The notes under the pieces were generated by a model. That model was given only the letters and a program-made list of their open reading frames with translations. It did not search any database and was not told where the DNA came from. A DNA stretch of 36,149 nucleotides from NCBI GenBank assembly GCA_030597375.1, contig JAUVRX010000004.1, positions 1-36,149 of the forward strand, in the 5' to 3' direction. The stretch is from Acidobacteriota bacterium (GTDB lineage: Bacteria; Acidobacteriota; Thermoanaerobaculia; Multivoradales; JAHEKO01). This document shows, piece after piece, positions 1-7,612 of the stretch. The position numbers were made by a program, and so were the translations under genes. Each line of letters opens with the position of its first letter. Positions within the stretch are counted from its first letter, which is position 1.

Positions 1-296
1 CCCGCGACCGGCACGACATAGACCTGCTCGTCACCGTCGTACTGGCCGGTGAAGGCGATCCACTGGCCGTCGGGGGAGAACTTGGCGAAGACCTCGAGTC
101 CCGGATGGGCCGTCAGCCGCCACGCGGCACCTCCTGCAGTGGAGGCGAGCCAGAGATCGCCGGCATAGGTGAAAACGACCTTGTCCCCGCTGATGTCGGG
201 GAAGCGGAGCAGCTTGGTCTGGGCGGAAGCGACAGCAGCACCGACCAGGACCAGCACCACTGCGACCATGAGCACACGGAAGCGTCTCGCTTTCAT
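1..296 (-). CDS. Tricorn-like protease, N-terminal fragment (partial)
   Basis: Only the first 98 codons are present; the gene continues past the left edge. The protein starts with a signal peptide ([10 protein letters not shown], a hydrophobic stretch, then a likely cleavage at ASAQ). A beta-propeller-like repeat follows, with the motifs [27 protein letters not shown] and [16 protein letters not shown]. This start is typical of bacterial tricorn protease homologues (TolB/WD40-like propellers followed by a PDZ and S41 serine-protease core), which are exported peptidases. The start at 296 is supported by a GAGGG ribosome site about 9 bases upstream. A stand-alone TolB/PD40 propeller protein is the alternative, because the catalytic part is outside the window. 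Confidence 0.8.
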   Translation of the reverse strand, partial: MKARRFRVLMVAVVLVLVGAAVASAQTKLLRFPDISGDKVVFTYAGDLWLASTAGGAAWRLTAHPGLEVFAKFSPDGQWIAFTGQYDGDEQVYVVPVA

Positions 297-519
297 GGGG
301 AATCCCTCTCGAGAAAATTGAATGAATCGACCCTGCGGCGCGAGCCGCGCCATGACACCAAGAATAACGAGAATATCAGCCCCAAGGTTGCATAACGAGC
401 GAATGCCGGGAGATTCATAGCTGATGCTGACTCACCCTTGGCCCGGTGGCGCAGGTCGGATATGAGAAGATCAGTTCACTATTTCCCGTAGTACCCCTTT
501 CGAGGGAAGGAGGCTGACC
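297..519. other. Divergent intergenic region
   Basis: This 223-base spacer separates the tricorn-like gene from a small membrane-protein gene and should hold both promoters. A short hairpin, GGCGCG-AGC-CGCGCC (337-351), lies in the predicted leader of the tricorn-like gene. The stretch 355-400 is AT-richer than its surroundings. I could not assign a convincing -35/-10 pair. Confidence 0.4.
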
Positions 520-972
520 ATGAATTGGAAGCTGATCATGATCGGTGGCATCGTCTTCTGGTTGGTGACGAACGTTCTCGGGATGTTCGTGACCGGCATC
601 ATCATCCACGAGAAGATCCTCGATCCGGTCTACCAGGCCCATGAGTCGTTCTGGCTGCCGGAGTTGAGGCAGGATCCTCCCGACATGGCGGCGCTGATGC
701 CCCGGTGGATGCTGACGTCATTCGTCAGCAGCCTCGTCGTCGCCGGTATCTACAGTCTTGTCGGCGGATCGTTCAGCGGGCCGGGCTGGAGCCGCGGAAT
801 GAAATGGGGGCTCTGCCTCGGCATCTTCAGCGCCATGACCTACTTCGCCATGTCCGGCATCTTCGACTTGCCTCTCCAGATCTGGATCTGGTGGGGAGTC
901 GACGCGCTGATCCTCTTCACGTTGGGTGGTGCGGCGATGGGCTGGGCCGGCGAGCGCTTCGCTGGGACCTAG
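520..972 (+). CDS. Small integral membrane protein, four predicted helices
   Basis: A 150-residue hydrophobic protein of unknown function. Membrane segments are predicted at about residues 6-28, 68-88, 96-118 and 122-144. The loop between the first two is polar (HEKILDPVYQAHESFW) and there is no signal-peptide cleavage site. The start is well supported by an AAGGAGG ribosome site just upstream. I recognise no catalytic motif. The gene stands alone on its strand and its stop codon overlaps the stop of the convergent gene in a shared CTAG. It resembles small conserved 'hypothetical membrane' families, but I cannot name one with confidence. Confidence 0.8.
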   Translation: MNWKLIMIGGIVFWLVTNVLGMFVTGIIIHEKILDPVYQAHESFWLPELRQDPPDMAALMPRWMLTSFVSSLVVAGIYSLVGGSFSGPGWSRGMKWGLCLGIFSAMTYFAMSGIFDLPLQIWIWWGVDALILFTLGGAAMGWAGERFAGT

Positions 973-1424
973 CTCGACTCGGAGCCCGTCGGTTCTTGAG
1001 CTCGACTCGAGAGCCTCTCCTGCACGAGTCTCAGCAACTCCTCTTCTGAGCGGTTGAGGAGCTCCTCTCTTTCGAGGAGGCCCTGGCGCTGCAAACGACT
1101 GTGGATCGCCCCTCTCGAGCGTTCAAACCGGGTGGCGATCTCACCCGTCAGGACTCCCTGTTCGAGCAGATCGATCAGTTGTCGGTCTTCCTCCTCGGAC
1201 CAGCGCCTCTGGGTGCGCAGTGGCCTTCCCTCCTCCCGGTTGATCTCCTCCAGGGTCTTCTTCCCTCGCCCGGAGCGGGACTCGATCAGCTCGATGGATC
1301 CGAAGAGAGCACGGATGACCTTCGGGTGGTTGTAGGGGCTGTCCTCCTCGAAGATTTCGCCCGTGATCGGGTGGGCCCCGCTGGCCAGAGCCGAAAGAAC
1401 CTCGACGACCTCATGTTTGTTCAT
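969..1424 (-). CDS. Small Myb/HTH-like DNA-binding protein
   Basis: A 151-residue protein. The start at 1424 is chosen for its AAGGAG ribosome site; reading further upstream enters the preceding Fe-S gene in another frame. The N-terminal third contains the motif ALASGAHPITGEIFEEDSPY followed by NHPKVIRALF, a short conserved block I have seen attached to bacterial DNA-related proteins. Residues 70-115 read RRWSEEEDRQLIDLLEQG, then EIATRFERSRGAIHSRLQRQG. This looks like a SANT/Myb or sigma-region-4-like helix-turn-helix with a tryptophan-glutamate start. The C-terminus is acidic and helical. A regulatory or DNA-repair accessory role is plausible but not shown. It lies 95 bases downstream of the Fe-S oxidoreductase gene on the same strand. 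Confidence 0.75.
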   Translation of the reverse strand: MNKHEVVEVLSALASGAHPITGEIFEEDSPYNHPKVIRALFGSIELIESRSGRGKKTLEEINREEGRPLRTQRRWSEEEDRQLIDLLEQGVLTGEIATRFERSRGAIHSRLQRQGLLEREELLNRSEEELLRLVQERLSSRAQEPTGSESS

Positions 1425-1519
1425 GGGAAACGCTCCTTTCGAGTCCTCGTCCTGACTCCTTGGTCTCGAAAGGGAGCGCACTGTTACAGCCGCACGGCCC
1501 CTACTGCTTGCCGATCGGA

Positions 1520-3529
1520 CTACAGGGTGTCGGCCACCAGCTCGGCGACGTCCTTGACCTGAAGGGAATCCTCCTTGCCCTCCACCTTGACGGCGTCGTC
1601 CATCATGATCATGCAGAAGGAGCAGGCCGTTGCCACGGTCCCGGCACCGGTGGCTGCCGCCTGCCTCACCCGTGCCAGGTTCATGCGGTCTTCCTCCTCC
1701 ATGTCGTACCACATGTTGCCGCCACCTGCGCCGCAGCAGAAGCTCGCCTTGCGGTTGTACTCCATCTCCACCAGGGACGAGCCACCGACTGCCGCCTTGA
1801 TCAGGTCTCTGGGGGCCTCGTACTCGCCCTCGTAACGGCCCAGATAGCAGGGGTCGTGAAAGGTCACCTTGCCATTGATGGAGGCATCGACCTCGAGTTT
1901 CCCTGCCTTCATCAGCTCACCGATGAACTGTGAGTGGTGCTGGACCCGGAAGTCACCGTCGAAGTCCTTGTACTCGGTCCCCAGCGTTTGCATGCAGTGA
2001 GGACAGGGCGTGACGATGGTCTCGAACTCGTACTGCTTCAGCGTTTCGATGTTCTGCATGGCCAGGGTCTCGAAGAGGTACTCCTCCCCCAGGCGACGCG
2101 CCGAGTCGCCGGTGCAGGTCTCCTCCTCTCCCAGCACTGCGAAGTCCACCCCAGCGTGCTGGAGGATTTTCACGAAAGCTCTCGCCACCTCCTGGTTGCG
2201 CGGATCGTAGGCTCCTGCGCAGCCCACCCAGTAGAGGACATCGGCCTTCTTCTTGTCGGCCATGAGCGGAAGCTCCAGGCTGGCCTCCGACGCCCACTTC
2301 AACCGATCGGAGGCCGGCAGGCCCCATGGATTGCCCCGGTTCGTCATGCCTTCCAGAGCTTCCATCGCCTGCTCTGGTGGCTCACCTTCCGACAGCACCA
2401 GGTAGCGTCGCATATCGGTGAAGGTGGGCACGTGGTCGATGAGAACCGGACAGGCTTCCGTGCAAGCACCGCAACTGGTGCACGACCAGAGCTCCGCAGT
2501 CTTGATTCGACCGCCGATGAGCTCCTCCGGCTCATCCTGTTTCCTGATCGTTCTGGCGTAGAGGTCGTGCCGGATATCGGTGATCAGCTTCATGGGCGAC
2601 AGTGGCCGTCCCGTGGCATGGGCTGGGCAGACGGTCGTGCAACGGGCACATTCGGTGCAGGAGACCGAATCCAAGAGTTGCTTCCAGGTGAATTCGCTCG
2701 CCTGGTGGGCACCGAGTGAAACGTCGTCCAGATCGGCCTCGGGGTCCTCCATGAGCGCGCTGACGTGCATCGGTCTCACGAGCCCGAGGCTCTTGACGTC
2801 GGTGAGGGCCACATTGACGATGACCGCCACCGAGTGGAACATCTTCGTCAGGGGCAGGATGGCGATGAACAGCAGAGAGGTGATGGCGTGTCCCCACCAC
2901 AGCGTGCGCTCGACGCTCGCCCAGGCCGAGTACGACGCCAGTCCCGAAAGAGGCCAGCCGATGAATGAATAGGCGGCCGTGCCTGGCTGCTCGACGGCCA
3001 GGCGAGCCGCTTCGGAGAGGAACCCTCCCAAGACCAGAAGCAGCAGAAACAGGAGAATTCCGGTGTCACCCAGGAGGTTCCCCCGGCCCCGGAAGGAATC
3101 CTGGGGCAGAGGCTCAGGCTTGGAGAAGGCGCGTCGAAAGAGTGCCATCAGGATGCCGACCAGAAGCAGCAGGCCACCGAGATCGTTCAGCGACGCGAAC
3201 CAGGCCGTGTCCTTGGTCGGCAGGTAGCTCGCGAACCATCCACGCGTGACGAAGAAGTCGACCGTAGTGGCGAAGACGAGCTCGATGAAACCCCAGCCCA
3301 GGCAGAAGTGCATGACCGAGGCGTAGGTGAATCTGCGGCTGAGCACCTTGCGCTGGCCGACGCCGAAGGTGAGAGCGTTGAGGAGACTCTCGATGGGCCG
3401 CACCCGGCGGTACTTCTCCTCCTTGCCGATACGAACCGTGAAGAGCAGACGCAAGTTGTAGGCGAAATAGACCAGAGCCAACAGCGCTAGCACGTAGAAC
3501 AGCAGCGGTATGTGATGGGTGCCCTGCAT
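1520..3529 (-). CDS. FadF/HdrD-like membrane Fe-S oxidoreductase (probable ETF:quinone oxidoreductase)
   Basis: A 669-residue three-part protein. Residues 1-250 carry five or six membrane helices with histidines (H74, H214, H232) suited to b-type haem, as in the NarI/DsrM-like cytochrome b family. Residues 291-301 and 350-360 each hold a CxxCxxCxxxCP [4Fe-4S] motif. Residues 430-650 carry two CCG (cysteine-rich) domains with key cysteines C437, C472, C509, C512, C561, C598/C599, C636 and C639, as in heterodisulfide reductase subunit D. This order is that of the membrane ETF:(mena)quinone oxidoreductases (FadF/EMO), which pass electrons from acyl-CoA oxidation to quinone. A GGAGG site precedes the ATG at 3529. 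No etfAB gene is nearby, so the partner is inferred. The gene is probably its own transcription unit. Confidence 0.88.
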   Translation of the reverse strand: MQGTHHIPLLFYVLALLALVYFAYNLRLLFTVRIGKEEKYRRVRPIESLLNALTFGVGQRKVLSRRFTYASVMHFCLGWGFIELVFATTVDFFVTRGWFASYLPTKDTAWFASLNDLGGLLLLVGILMALFRRAFSKPEPLPQDSFRGRGNLLGDTGILLFLLLLVLGGFLSEAARLAVEQPGTAAYSFIGWPLSGLASYSAWASVERTLWWGHAITSLLFIAILPLTKMFHSVAVIVNVALTDVKSLGLVRPMHVSALMEDPEADLDDVSLGAHQASEFTWKQLLDSVSCTECARCTTVCPAHATGRPLSPMKLITDIRHDLYARTIRKQDEPEELIGGRIKTAELWSCTSCGACTEACPVLIDHVPTFTDMRRYLVLSEGEPPEQAMEALEGMTNRGNPWGLPASDRLKWASEASLELPLMADKKKADVLYWVGCAGAYDPRNQEVARAFVKILQHAGVDFAVLGEEETCTGDSARRLGEEYLFETLAMQNIETLKQYEFETIVTPCPHCMQTLGTEYKDFDGDFRVQHHSQFIGELMKAGKLEVDASINGKVTFHDPCYLGRYEGEYEAPRDLIKAAVGGSSLVEMEYNRKASFCCGAGGGNMWYDMEEEDRMNLARVRQAAATGAGTVATACSFCMIMMDDAVKVEGKEDSLQVKDVAELVADTL

Positions 3530-3617
3530 GGCGACCTCCCCGTCAGACTGCCGGTGAATTGGCGTGTGAGGGTAGAGCCGACCAGCAATGACCGGTCCAG
3601 AGCTTGGAATGGATGCG

Positions 3618-3634
3618 CGCTGATCGCATCAGCG
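3618..3634. promoter_or_regulatory. Operator-like inverted repeat upstream of Fe-S oxidoreductase
   Basis: The sequence CGCTGAT-CGC-ATCAGCG is a perfect 7+7 inverted repeat with a 3-base centre. It sits 88 bases upstream of the start at 3529 and 65 bases after the stop of the metal-binding protein gene. No T-tract follows on either strand, so an intrinsic terminator is unlikely. The size fits a dimeric repressor site such as a TetR/GntR-type fatty-acid regulator, but no regulator gene is nearby. A simple RNA hairpin is the alternative. Confidence 0.35.
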
Positions 3635-3698
3635 GCGCCCTCAGCCCCACCGTAATGCCCTGTCCCGAGCCATCGTAGCACGGCCCGCCGCGACCGAA

Positions 3699-4607
3699 TC
3701 AGCGAAGTGCTGCCGCAATCCGCCCGGCGGAAAAGCGCAGATTCTCGAGCCAGTCGTGAGCCAGAGGATCCAACTCCTCGACTCGGGCATCGAGCTCCGC
3801 TGCGATCACTCTGGCACTGCGGTCGGAGAAGCCCTTCTGCGCGAAGACGACCCGAATACCCTCGCGCCTCGCCTCTTCGATCGTGGCGACGAGCTGCGCC
3901 GGACCGGGCTCCTTTCCTCCGGATTCGATCGCCATCTGCCGTAGGCCGTACTCGCACGCGAAGTGGCTCCAGGCCGGATGAAAGACCATGAAGCGGCGAC
4001 CCTGAAGTCCAGACAGCAGCTGGCGGAGCTCGAGATCCAACCGCTCGATATCCGACAGCAGGCTCTCCAGGTTCTGTCGATAGTACGGCGCCCCTTCGGG
4101 ATCCAGTCGGACCAGCTCGGCCTCGATGTTGGCGGCCGCGGTCCGCATCAGGCGTGGAGAGAGCCAGATGTGGGGATCCCCGTCGAGCTCCCGACCCTGC
4201 TCGTCCTGACAGAAGGTCCCTGTCCCGGCCGCCATATCCACAGTCACGACCTGGGTGTTGCCTGTCAGGAGAGTCTCCAGGTGGCGCTGTTCGAAGAGGA
4301 AATCCGGGTGCCCCACCTCGACATAGAGGCGCGATCTTCCCAGGGCTACCATCTGCCGTGGAGAGGGCTCATAGGTGGCTGGAGAGGTGCCCGGCGGCAC
4401 CAGGACATGCACCTCGACCCTCTCCCCGCCGATACGCTCCACGAAGTAGGCCTGCGGAGGCACACTGACGCTGACCACGAGGGGAAGCTCCGCCGCCAGG
4501 GCTCGGCTCGGGGCGCCCAGGGCCATCAGGGCTGCGACCACTAGGGTACCCAGGTGCAGGATCCGTCCTGGGGGCCGTTCTGCAGCCTGTCCTCGTTTCC
4601 ACGGCAT
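3699..4607 (-). CDS. Zinc/manganese ABC transporter substrate-binding protein (ZnuA/cluster A-I type)
   Basis: A 302-residue exported protein. A basic N-terminus and hydrophobic segment (about residues 16-38) end at ALA, then the mature protein begins AELPLVVSV. Family landmarks are PPGTSPATYEPSPRQM (72-86), DPHIWLSP (144-151), FHPAWSHFA (209-217) and VEELDPL (277-282). H146, H210 and D280 fit three of the usual metal ligands. The first canonical His, in 'DPHxYEP', is Ala77 here; H100 in VGHPDF might substitute. The protein would deliver Zn or Mn to the permease encoded upstream in the same operon. Only 15 bases separate it from the preceding stop and no clear ribosome site is visible, so translational coupling is likely. 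The low-His loop found in many ZnuA proteins is absent. Confidence 0.88.
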   Translation of the reverse strand: MPWKRGQAAERPPGRILHLGTLVVAALMALGAPSRALAAELPLVVSVSVPPQAYFVERIGGERVEVHVLVPPGTSPATYEPSPRQMVALGRSRLYVEVGHPDFLFEQRHLETLLTGNTQVVTVDMAAGTGTFCQDEQGRELDGDPHIWLSPRLMRTAAANIEAELVRLDPEGAPYYRQNLESLLSDIERLDLELRQLLSGLQGRRFMVFHPAWSHFACEYGLRQMAIESGGKEPGPAQLVATIEEARREGIRVVFAQKGFSDRSARVIAAELDARVEELDPLAHDWLENLRFSAGRIAAALR

Positions 4608-4622
4608 GGCTGAAAAGTCGGG

Positions 4623-5876
4623 CTAGAAGCCCCTATCGATCGGCACGGCGATATCCAACCAGACCAGAAAATGGTCACTGACCACGATCCCGGTTTCGCT
4701 GTGGTGTCGCCACACCCCTCCGTCCAGGACCTCCAGATCGACCGACGGCAGAACATAGTCGGCACGTAGGCCCCACTCCGCCGTGTCCGTCCGGTCCAGG
4801 TGTGGGAGCCGAGCGGCGGCGGATGAATCGGCCTCGGGAACGAAGGCGTCGCTCAGACGGTCATGCTCGAGGAGCCTGTCGATCGCACCGTCGAGTGAGT
4901 GGCCCTCGTCAGGGTCGGCGTTGAGATCACCCAACAGTACGAACAGCCGGTCCTCCGGCAGCCCGCCGCTGCCTCCAGCATCGCTCCGAATGTAACCCGC
5001 ATCATCGAGATAGTCGGCCCAGAAGCGAATCTCGTCGTGATTCCGCATTCTGTTGCGCATCTCTGGACCATCGAAGGCCGGTGGAGTGGGATGGCTCGCG
5101 AGGACATGAAGGACCACACCACCCGGCAAACGGACCGGGACATCCCAGTGGCTCTTGGAGCTCAGCCGCAGGACACTCCACTCCTCGGGTGAATACCAAC
5201 TCTGTCCGGTGGCCGGATCCGTAGGTTGCAGTGCGCCTGGCATCCGGCTCCATTCCAGTTGCTGAAACGTGCGGACGTCTGCCTCCACGATCTCCAGGTC
5301 TTCTCTCACCAGCAGCGCCATCCCATACTGCCCCGGGAACGTCCCGTAACCCCAGGCATCCTGTCCGTAGGCGCGCTCGGCAGCAGCTTGCCCATCCTGG
5401 CTTTCATGGCCAGCGCGACGTGGAGGCTGCGTCGAGACCCGGCCATCGTTGTCCAGATCCAGGCCGCTGGCAACGCCGGTGTTCACCGGTCTCATGAAGG
5501 CCCGATAGCGGAGCGGTTCGAGACCCTCGCCCTGGGATTCGGCCAAGAACAAGTCAGCGAATCGCTGGCCATTCTGACCGGGCTCCTGCCCCTCCACCCA
5601 ACCCGGTGCTCCCGGCTGGTCGTAGGCGATCTCGTTGATCAGCAGGATGTCGGGCCGGATCTGCTGCACTATGGCTGCGGCCTCTCGAGGACGTATCTGT
5701 GTCGAATCCAGCAGCTCCGAGGTCCGCAGGTCCTCGATATTGAAAGTCGCGACCCTCAGTATCAGCTCCTCCTCCCCGTCCTGGGACAGCCCATTCTCGA
5801 GCGACTCAGGGTTACCGCAGCCGAGCCACGACGCCAGCAGCAAGATGATCGGCAAGCGGACGGTGATCCGTTTCAT
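4623..5876 (-). CDS. Exported endonuclease/exonuclease/phosphatase-family protein
   Basis: A 417-residue protein with an N-terminal export signal. The sequence WLGC at 17-20 could be a weak lipobox, which would make it a lipoprotein with Cys20 as anchor. The catalytic-fold motifs of the EEP superfamily are visible: VATFNIEDL (N46), LLINEIAYD (E82), GDLNADPDEGHS late in the protein, and SDHF near the C-terminus for the final Asp-His. Members hydrolyse phosphodiester or phosphate-ester bonds with a divalent metal. The substrate here is unknown; extracellular DNA or a phospholipid head group are options. It lies between the permease (7-base gap) and substrate-binding genes (15-base gap) of a metal ABC operon. 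That suggests co-expression and perhaps phosphate or metal scavenging. Confidence 0.82.
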   Translation of the reverse strand: MKRITVRLPIILLLASWLGCGNPESLENGLSQDGEEELILRVATFNIEDLRTSELLDSTQIRPREAAAIVQQIRPDILLINEIAYDQPGAPGWVEGQEPGQNGQRFADLFLAESQGEGLEPLRYRAFMRPVNTGVASGLDLDNDGRVSTQPPRRAGHESQDGQAAAERAYGQDAWGYGTFPGQYGMALLVREDLEIVEADVRTFQQLEWSRMPGALQPTDPATGQSWYSPEEWSVLRLSSKSHWDVPVRLPGGVVLHVLASHPTPPAFDGPEMRNRMRNHDEIRFWADYLDDAGYIRSDAGGSGGLPEDRLFVLLGDLNADPDEGHSLDGAIDRLLEHDRLSDAFVPEADSSAAARLPHLDRTDTAEWGLRADYVLPSVDLEVLDGGVWRHHSETGIVVSDHFLVWLDIAVPIDRGF

Positions 5877-5883
5877 GGCTGAC

Positions 5884-6762
5884 TTACGATGCCGAGCTGA
5901 CCGAGGTCGGCGAATCCGACGGCAACGACCTTGGAGACCTGGGCAGATCGCCGCGGACCATGCGGCGCCATAGATAGGCCGGGAGCATCAACAACGCCCC
6001 GAGCAGGACCATCGTCGGTCCGGAAGGAAGGTCGAATACATAGGACAGGGCCAGACCAGCCAGGGTCATGATGGCGCCGATGAGGGTAGAGAGCACGATC
6101 ACTGCGACGAAGCTGCGAGTCAACATGAGGCTGATGACGGGCGGTATGGTGAGCAGCGCGATCACCAGGATGATGCCTACCAACTGAATCAGCAGCACCA
6201 CCGCCAGTGCCACCATGACCATGAGAATTGCCATGAAGAGTCCCACCGGCACACCCTGGACCCGCGCGAACTCCTCGTCGAAGGAGACCGCCACAAACTC
6301 CTTGAAGAACAGCACGATGAAGCAGAGAACCAGAATGGTGAACAGAAAAGTCGCCAGCACGGCCCCCTTGCCTACCGTCAGGATGTTGCCGAACAGGTAG
6401 GTCATGAGGTTCGGAGCGTAGCCAGGGCTCAGAGCGACGAAGATCACTCCTATCGCCATTCCCACACTCCACAGGATGCCGATGACAGCATCTCGCGAGC
6501 GAATCCATCGACGGCTACCAGCTGCCAACAGCAACGCCGAGGCTATGGCCACGACCCCAGCACCCAGGAGTGGCTCGACCCCCAGGAAGTAGCACACACC
6601 CAATCCTCCAAAGGCGGCGTGGCTGAGTCCTCCGCTGATGAAGACCAATCGCTTGACGACGACGAAGGTGCCGATGACACCACACAGGACGCTGGCCAAC
6701 AGGGCCGCGTAGACGGCCTGGCGGATGAAGTCGTAGGACCAGAGCTCCGAGAGGCTCGCCAT
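5884..6762 (-). CDS. znuB: Metal ABC transporter permease (ZnuB/ABC-3 family)
   Basis: A 292-residue integral membrane protein with about eight or nine helices, the normal size for this family. Landmarks are IGTFVVVKRLVFISGGLSHA near the N-terminus, the ABC-interacting region DEEFARVQGVPV, and LVGIILVIALLTIPP, all characteristic of ABC-3 zinc/manganese permeases. The start at 6762 follows the stop of the ATPase gene by 4 bases. Longer readings upstream would only re-read the ATPase gene in another frame. It should dimerise in the inner membrane and pair with the ATPase next to it. Zn versus Mn specificity cannot be read from the sequence. Confidence 0.9.
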   Translation of the reverse strand: MASLSELWSYDFIRQAVYAALLASVLCGVIGTFVVVKRLVFISGGLSHAAFGGLGVCYFLGVEPLLGAGVVAIASALLLAAGSRRWIRSRDAVIGILWSVGMAIGVIFVALSPGYAPNLMTYLFGNILTVGKGAVLATFLFTILVLCFIVLFFKEFVAVSFDEEFARVQGVPVGLFMAILMVMVALAVVLLIQLVGIILVIALLTIPPVISLMLTRSFVAVIVLSTLIGAIMTLAGLALSYVFDLPSGPTMVLLGALLMLPAYLWRRMVRGDLPRSPRSLPSDSPTSVSSAS

Positions 6763-6766
6763 GGTT

Positions 6767-7522
6767 CTAGTGCCGATGCTCTCCCAACACCCTGTGCGGC
6801 ACGCCGTGGGCCACGAGCTCCACCGGGCATCCATAGACCTGTACCAGCATCTCCTCGGTGAGCTCGGAGCCGGGATGGTAGTAGAGCTCGCGATTGACGC
6901 AGGCGATCTGCTCCACCAAGCCGGCAAATGGCGTGATGTCGTGGGTGATCACGACGACCGGAATTCGACCACGAAGCTCCTTCAAGGCCTCGATCACCGA
7001 GACCCTGGACTCAGGATCGATGGAACCCAGAGGTTCGTCCAGAAACAGGATCTCGGGGCTCCCGACGAGCGCCCGCGCGATCAGGGTACGCTGCATCTGG
7101 CCTCCCGAGAGGTCTCCGATGTAGGAGGTCGCAACGGCCTCGAGCCCCAAACGCTCCAACGTAGACTCGACTCGCCGATTGTCTTCCTTTGCATAGAAGC
7201 GCCGCGGCCCTCGCGCACCGAGGCGGCCCATCCGAACGACGTCGAAGACCTTCAGCGGGAAGGCCTCATCGAAATCGGCGAACTGAGGTACATAGCCGAT
7301 GGCACCTCGACGGCTCGACAGATACGACCTCACCGAGCCCGACCACGGGCGCAGCAGCCCCAAGATGATCTTGACCAGGGTCGTCTTCCCGCCACCGTTG
7401 GGCCCGATGATGGCAAGAAAATCGCCAGCCGAGATCTTCAGGAAGACGTCTTGAAGAACCGGCTTGCGCTCGTACCCGAAGCAGATATCTTGCAGCTCGA
7501 TCAGTGTCGCTGGCTCAGTCAT
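6767..7522 (-). CDS. znuC: Metal ABC transporter ATP-binding protein (ZnuC type)
   Basis: A 251-residue ATPase with all expected motifs: Walker A GPNGGGKTT (40-48), signature LSGGQMQR (138-145), Walker B ILFLDEP (158-164) and the switch His194 in VITHD. The helical insert with RMGRLGARGPRRFY matches the ZnuC/MntB group. The start at 7522 (MTEPATL) is chosen over an upstream in-frame ATG because GGAGAGG lies just upstream of it. It heads the order ATPase, permease, EEP protein, binding protein. The acyl-reductase-like SDR gene ends 90 bases upstream on the same strand. I found no obvious Zur-type AT-rich palindrome in that gap. Confidence 0.93.
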   Translation of the reverse strand: MTEPATLIELQDICFGYERKPVLQDVFLKISAGDFLAIIGPNGGGKTTLVKIILGLLRPWSGSVRSYLSSRRGAIGYVPQFADFDEAFPLKVFDVVRMGRLGARGPRRFYAKEDNRRVESTLERLGLEAVATSYIGDLSGGQMQRTLIARALVGSPEILFLDEPLGSIDPESRVSVIEALKELRGRIPVVVITHDITPFAGLVEQIACVNRELYYHPGSELTEEMLVQVYGCPVELVAHGVPHRVLGEHRH

Positions 7523-7612
7523 CGGCCTCTCCAAAACACCACTCCTTGCCACTCCGCACCCTTCACTCTCATCGGCGAGCAATCCCCAGGTCCCGAACTG
7601 CAGGGTTTCTCC

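Noticed and set aside
1520-1712. Extended start of the Myb-like protein at 1712
   Set aside because: The extra 96 residues are a frame shadow of the Fe-S oxidoreductase gene and are Gly/Arg-rich. The ATG at 1424 has a proper ribosome site.
7523-7612. A Zur or Fur box before the metal ABC operon
   Set aside because: The 90-base gap has no AT-rich palindrome resembling either consensus.
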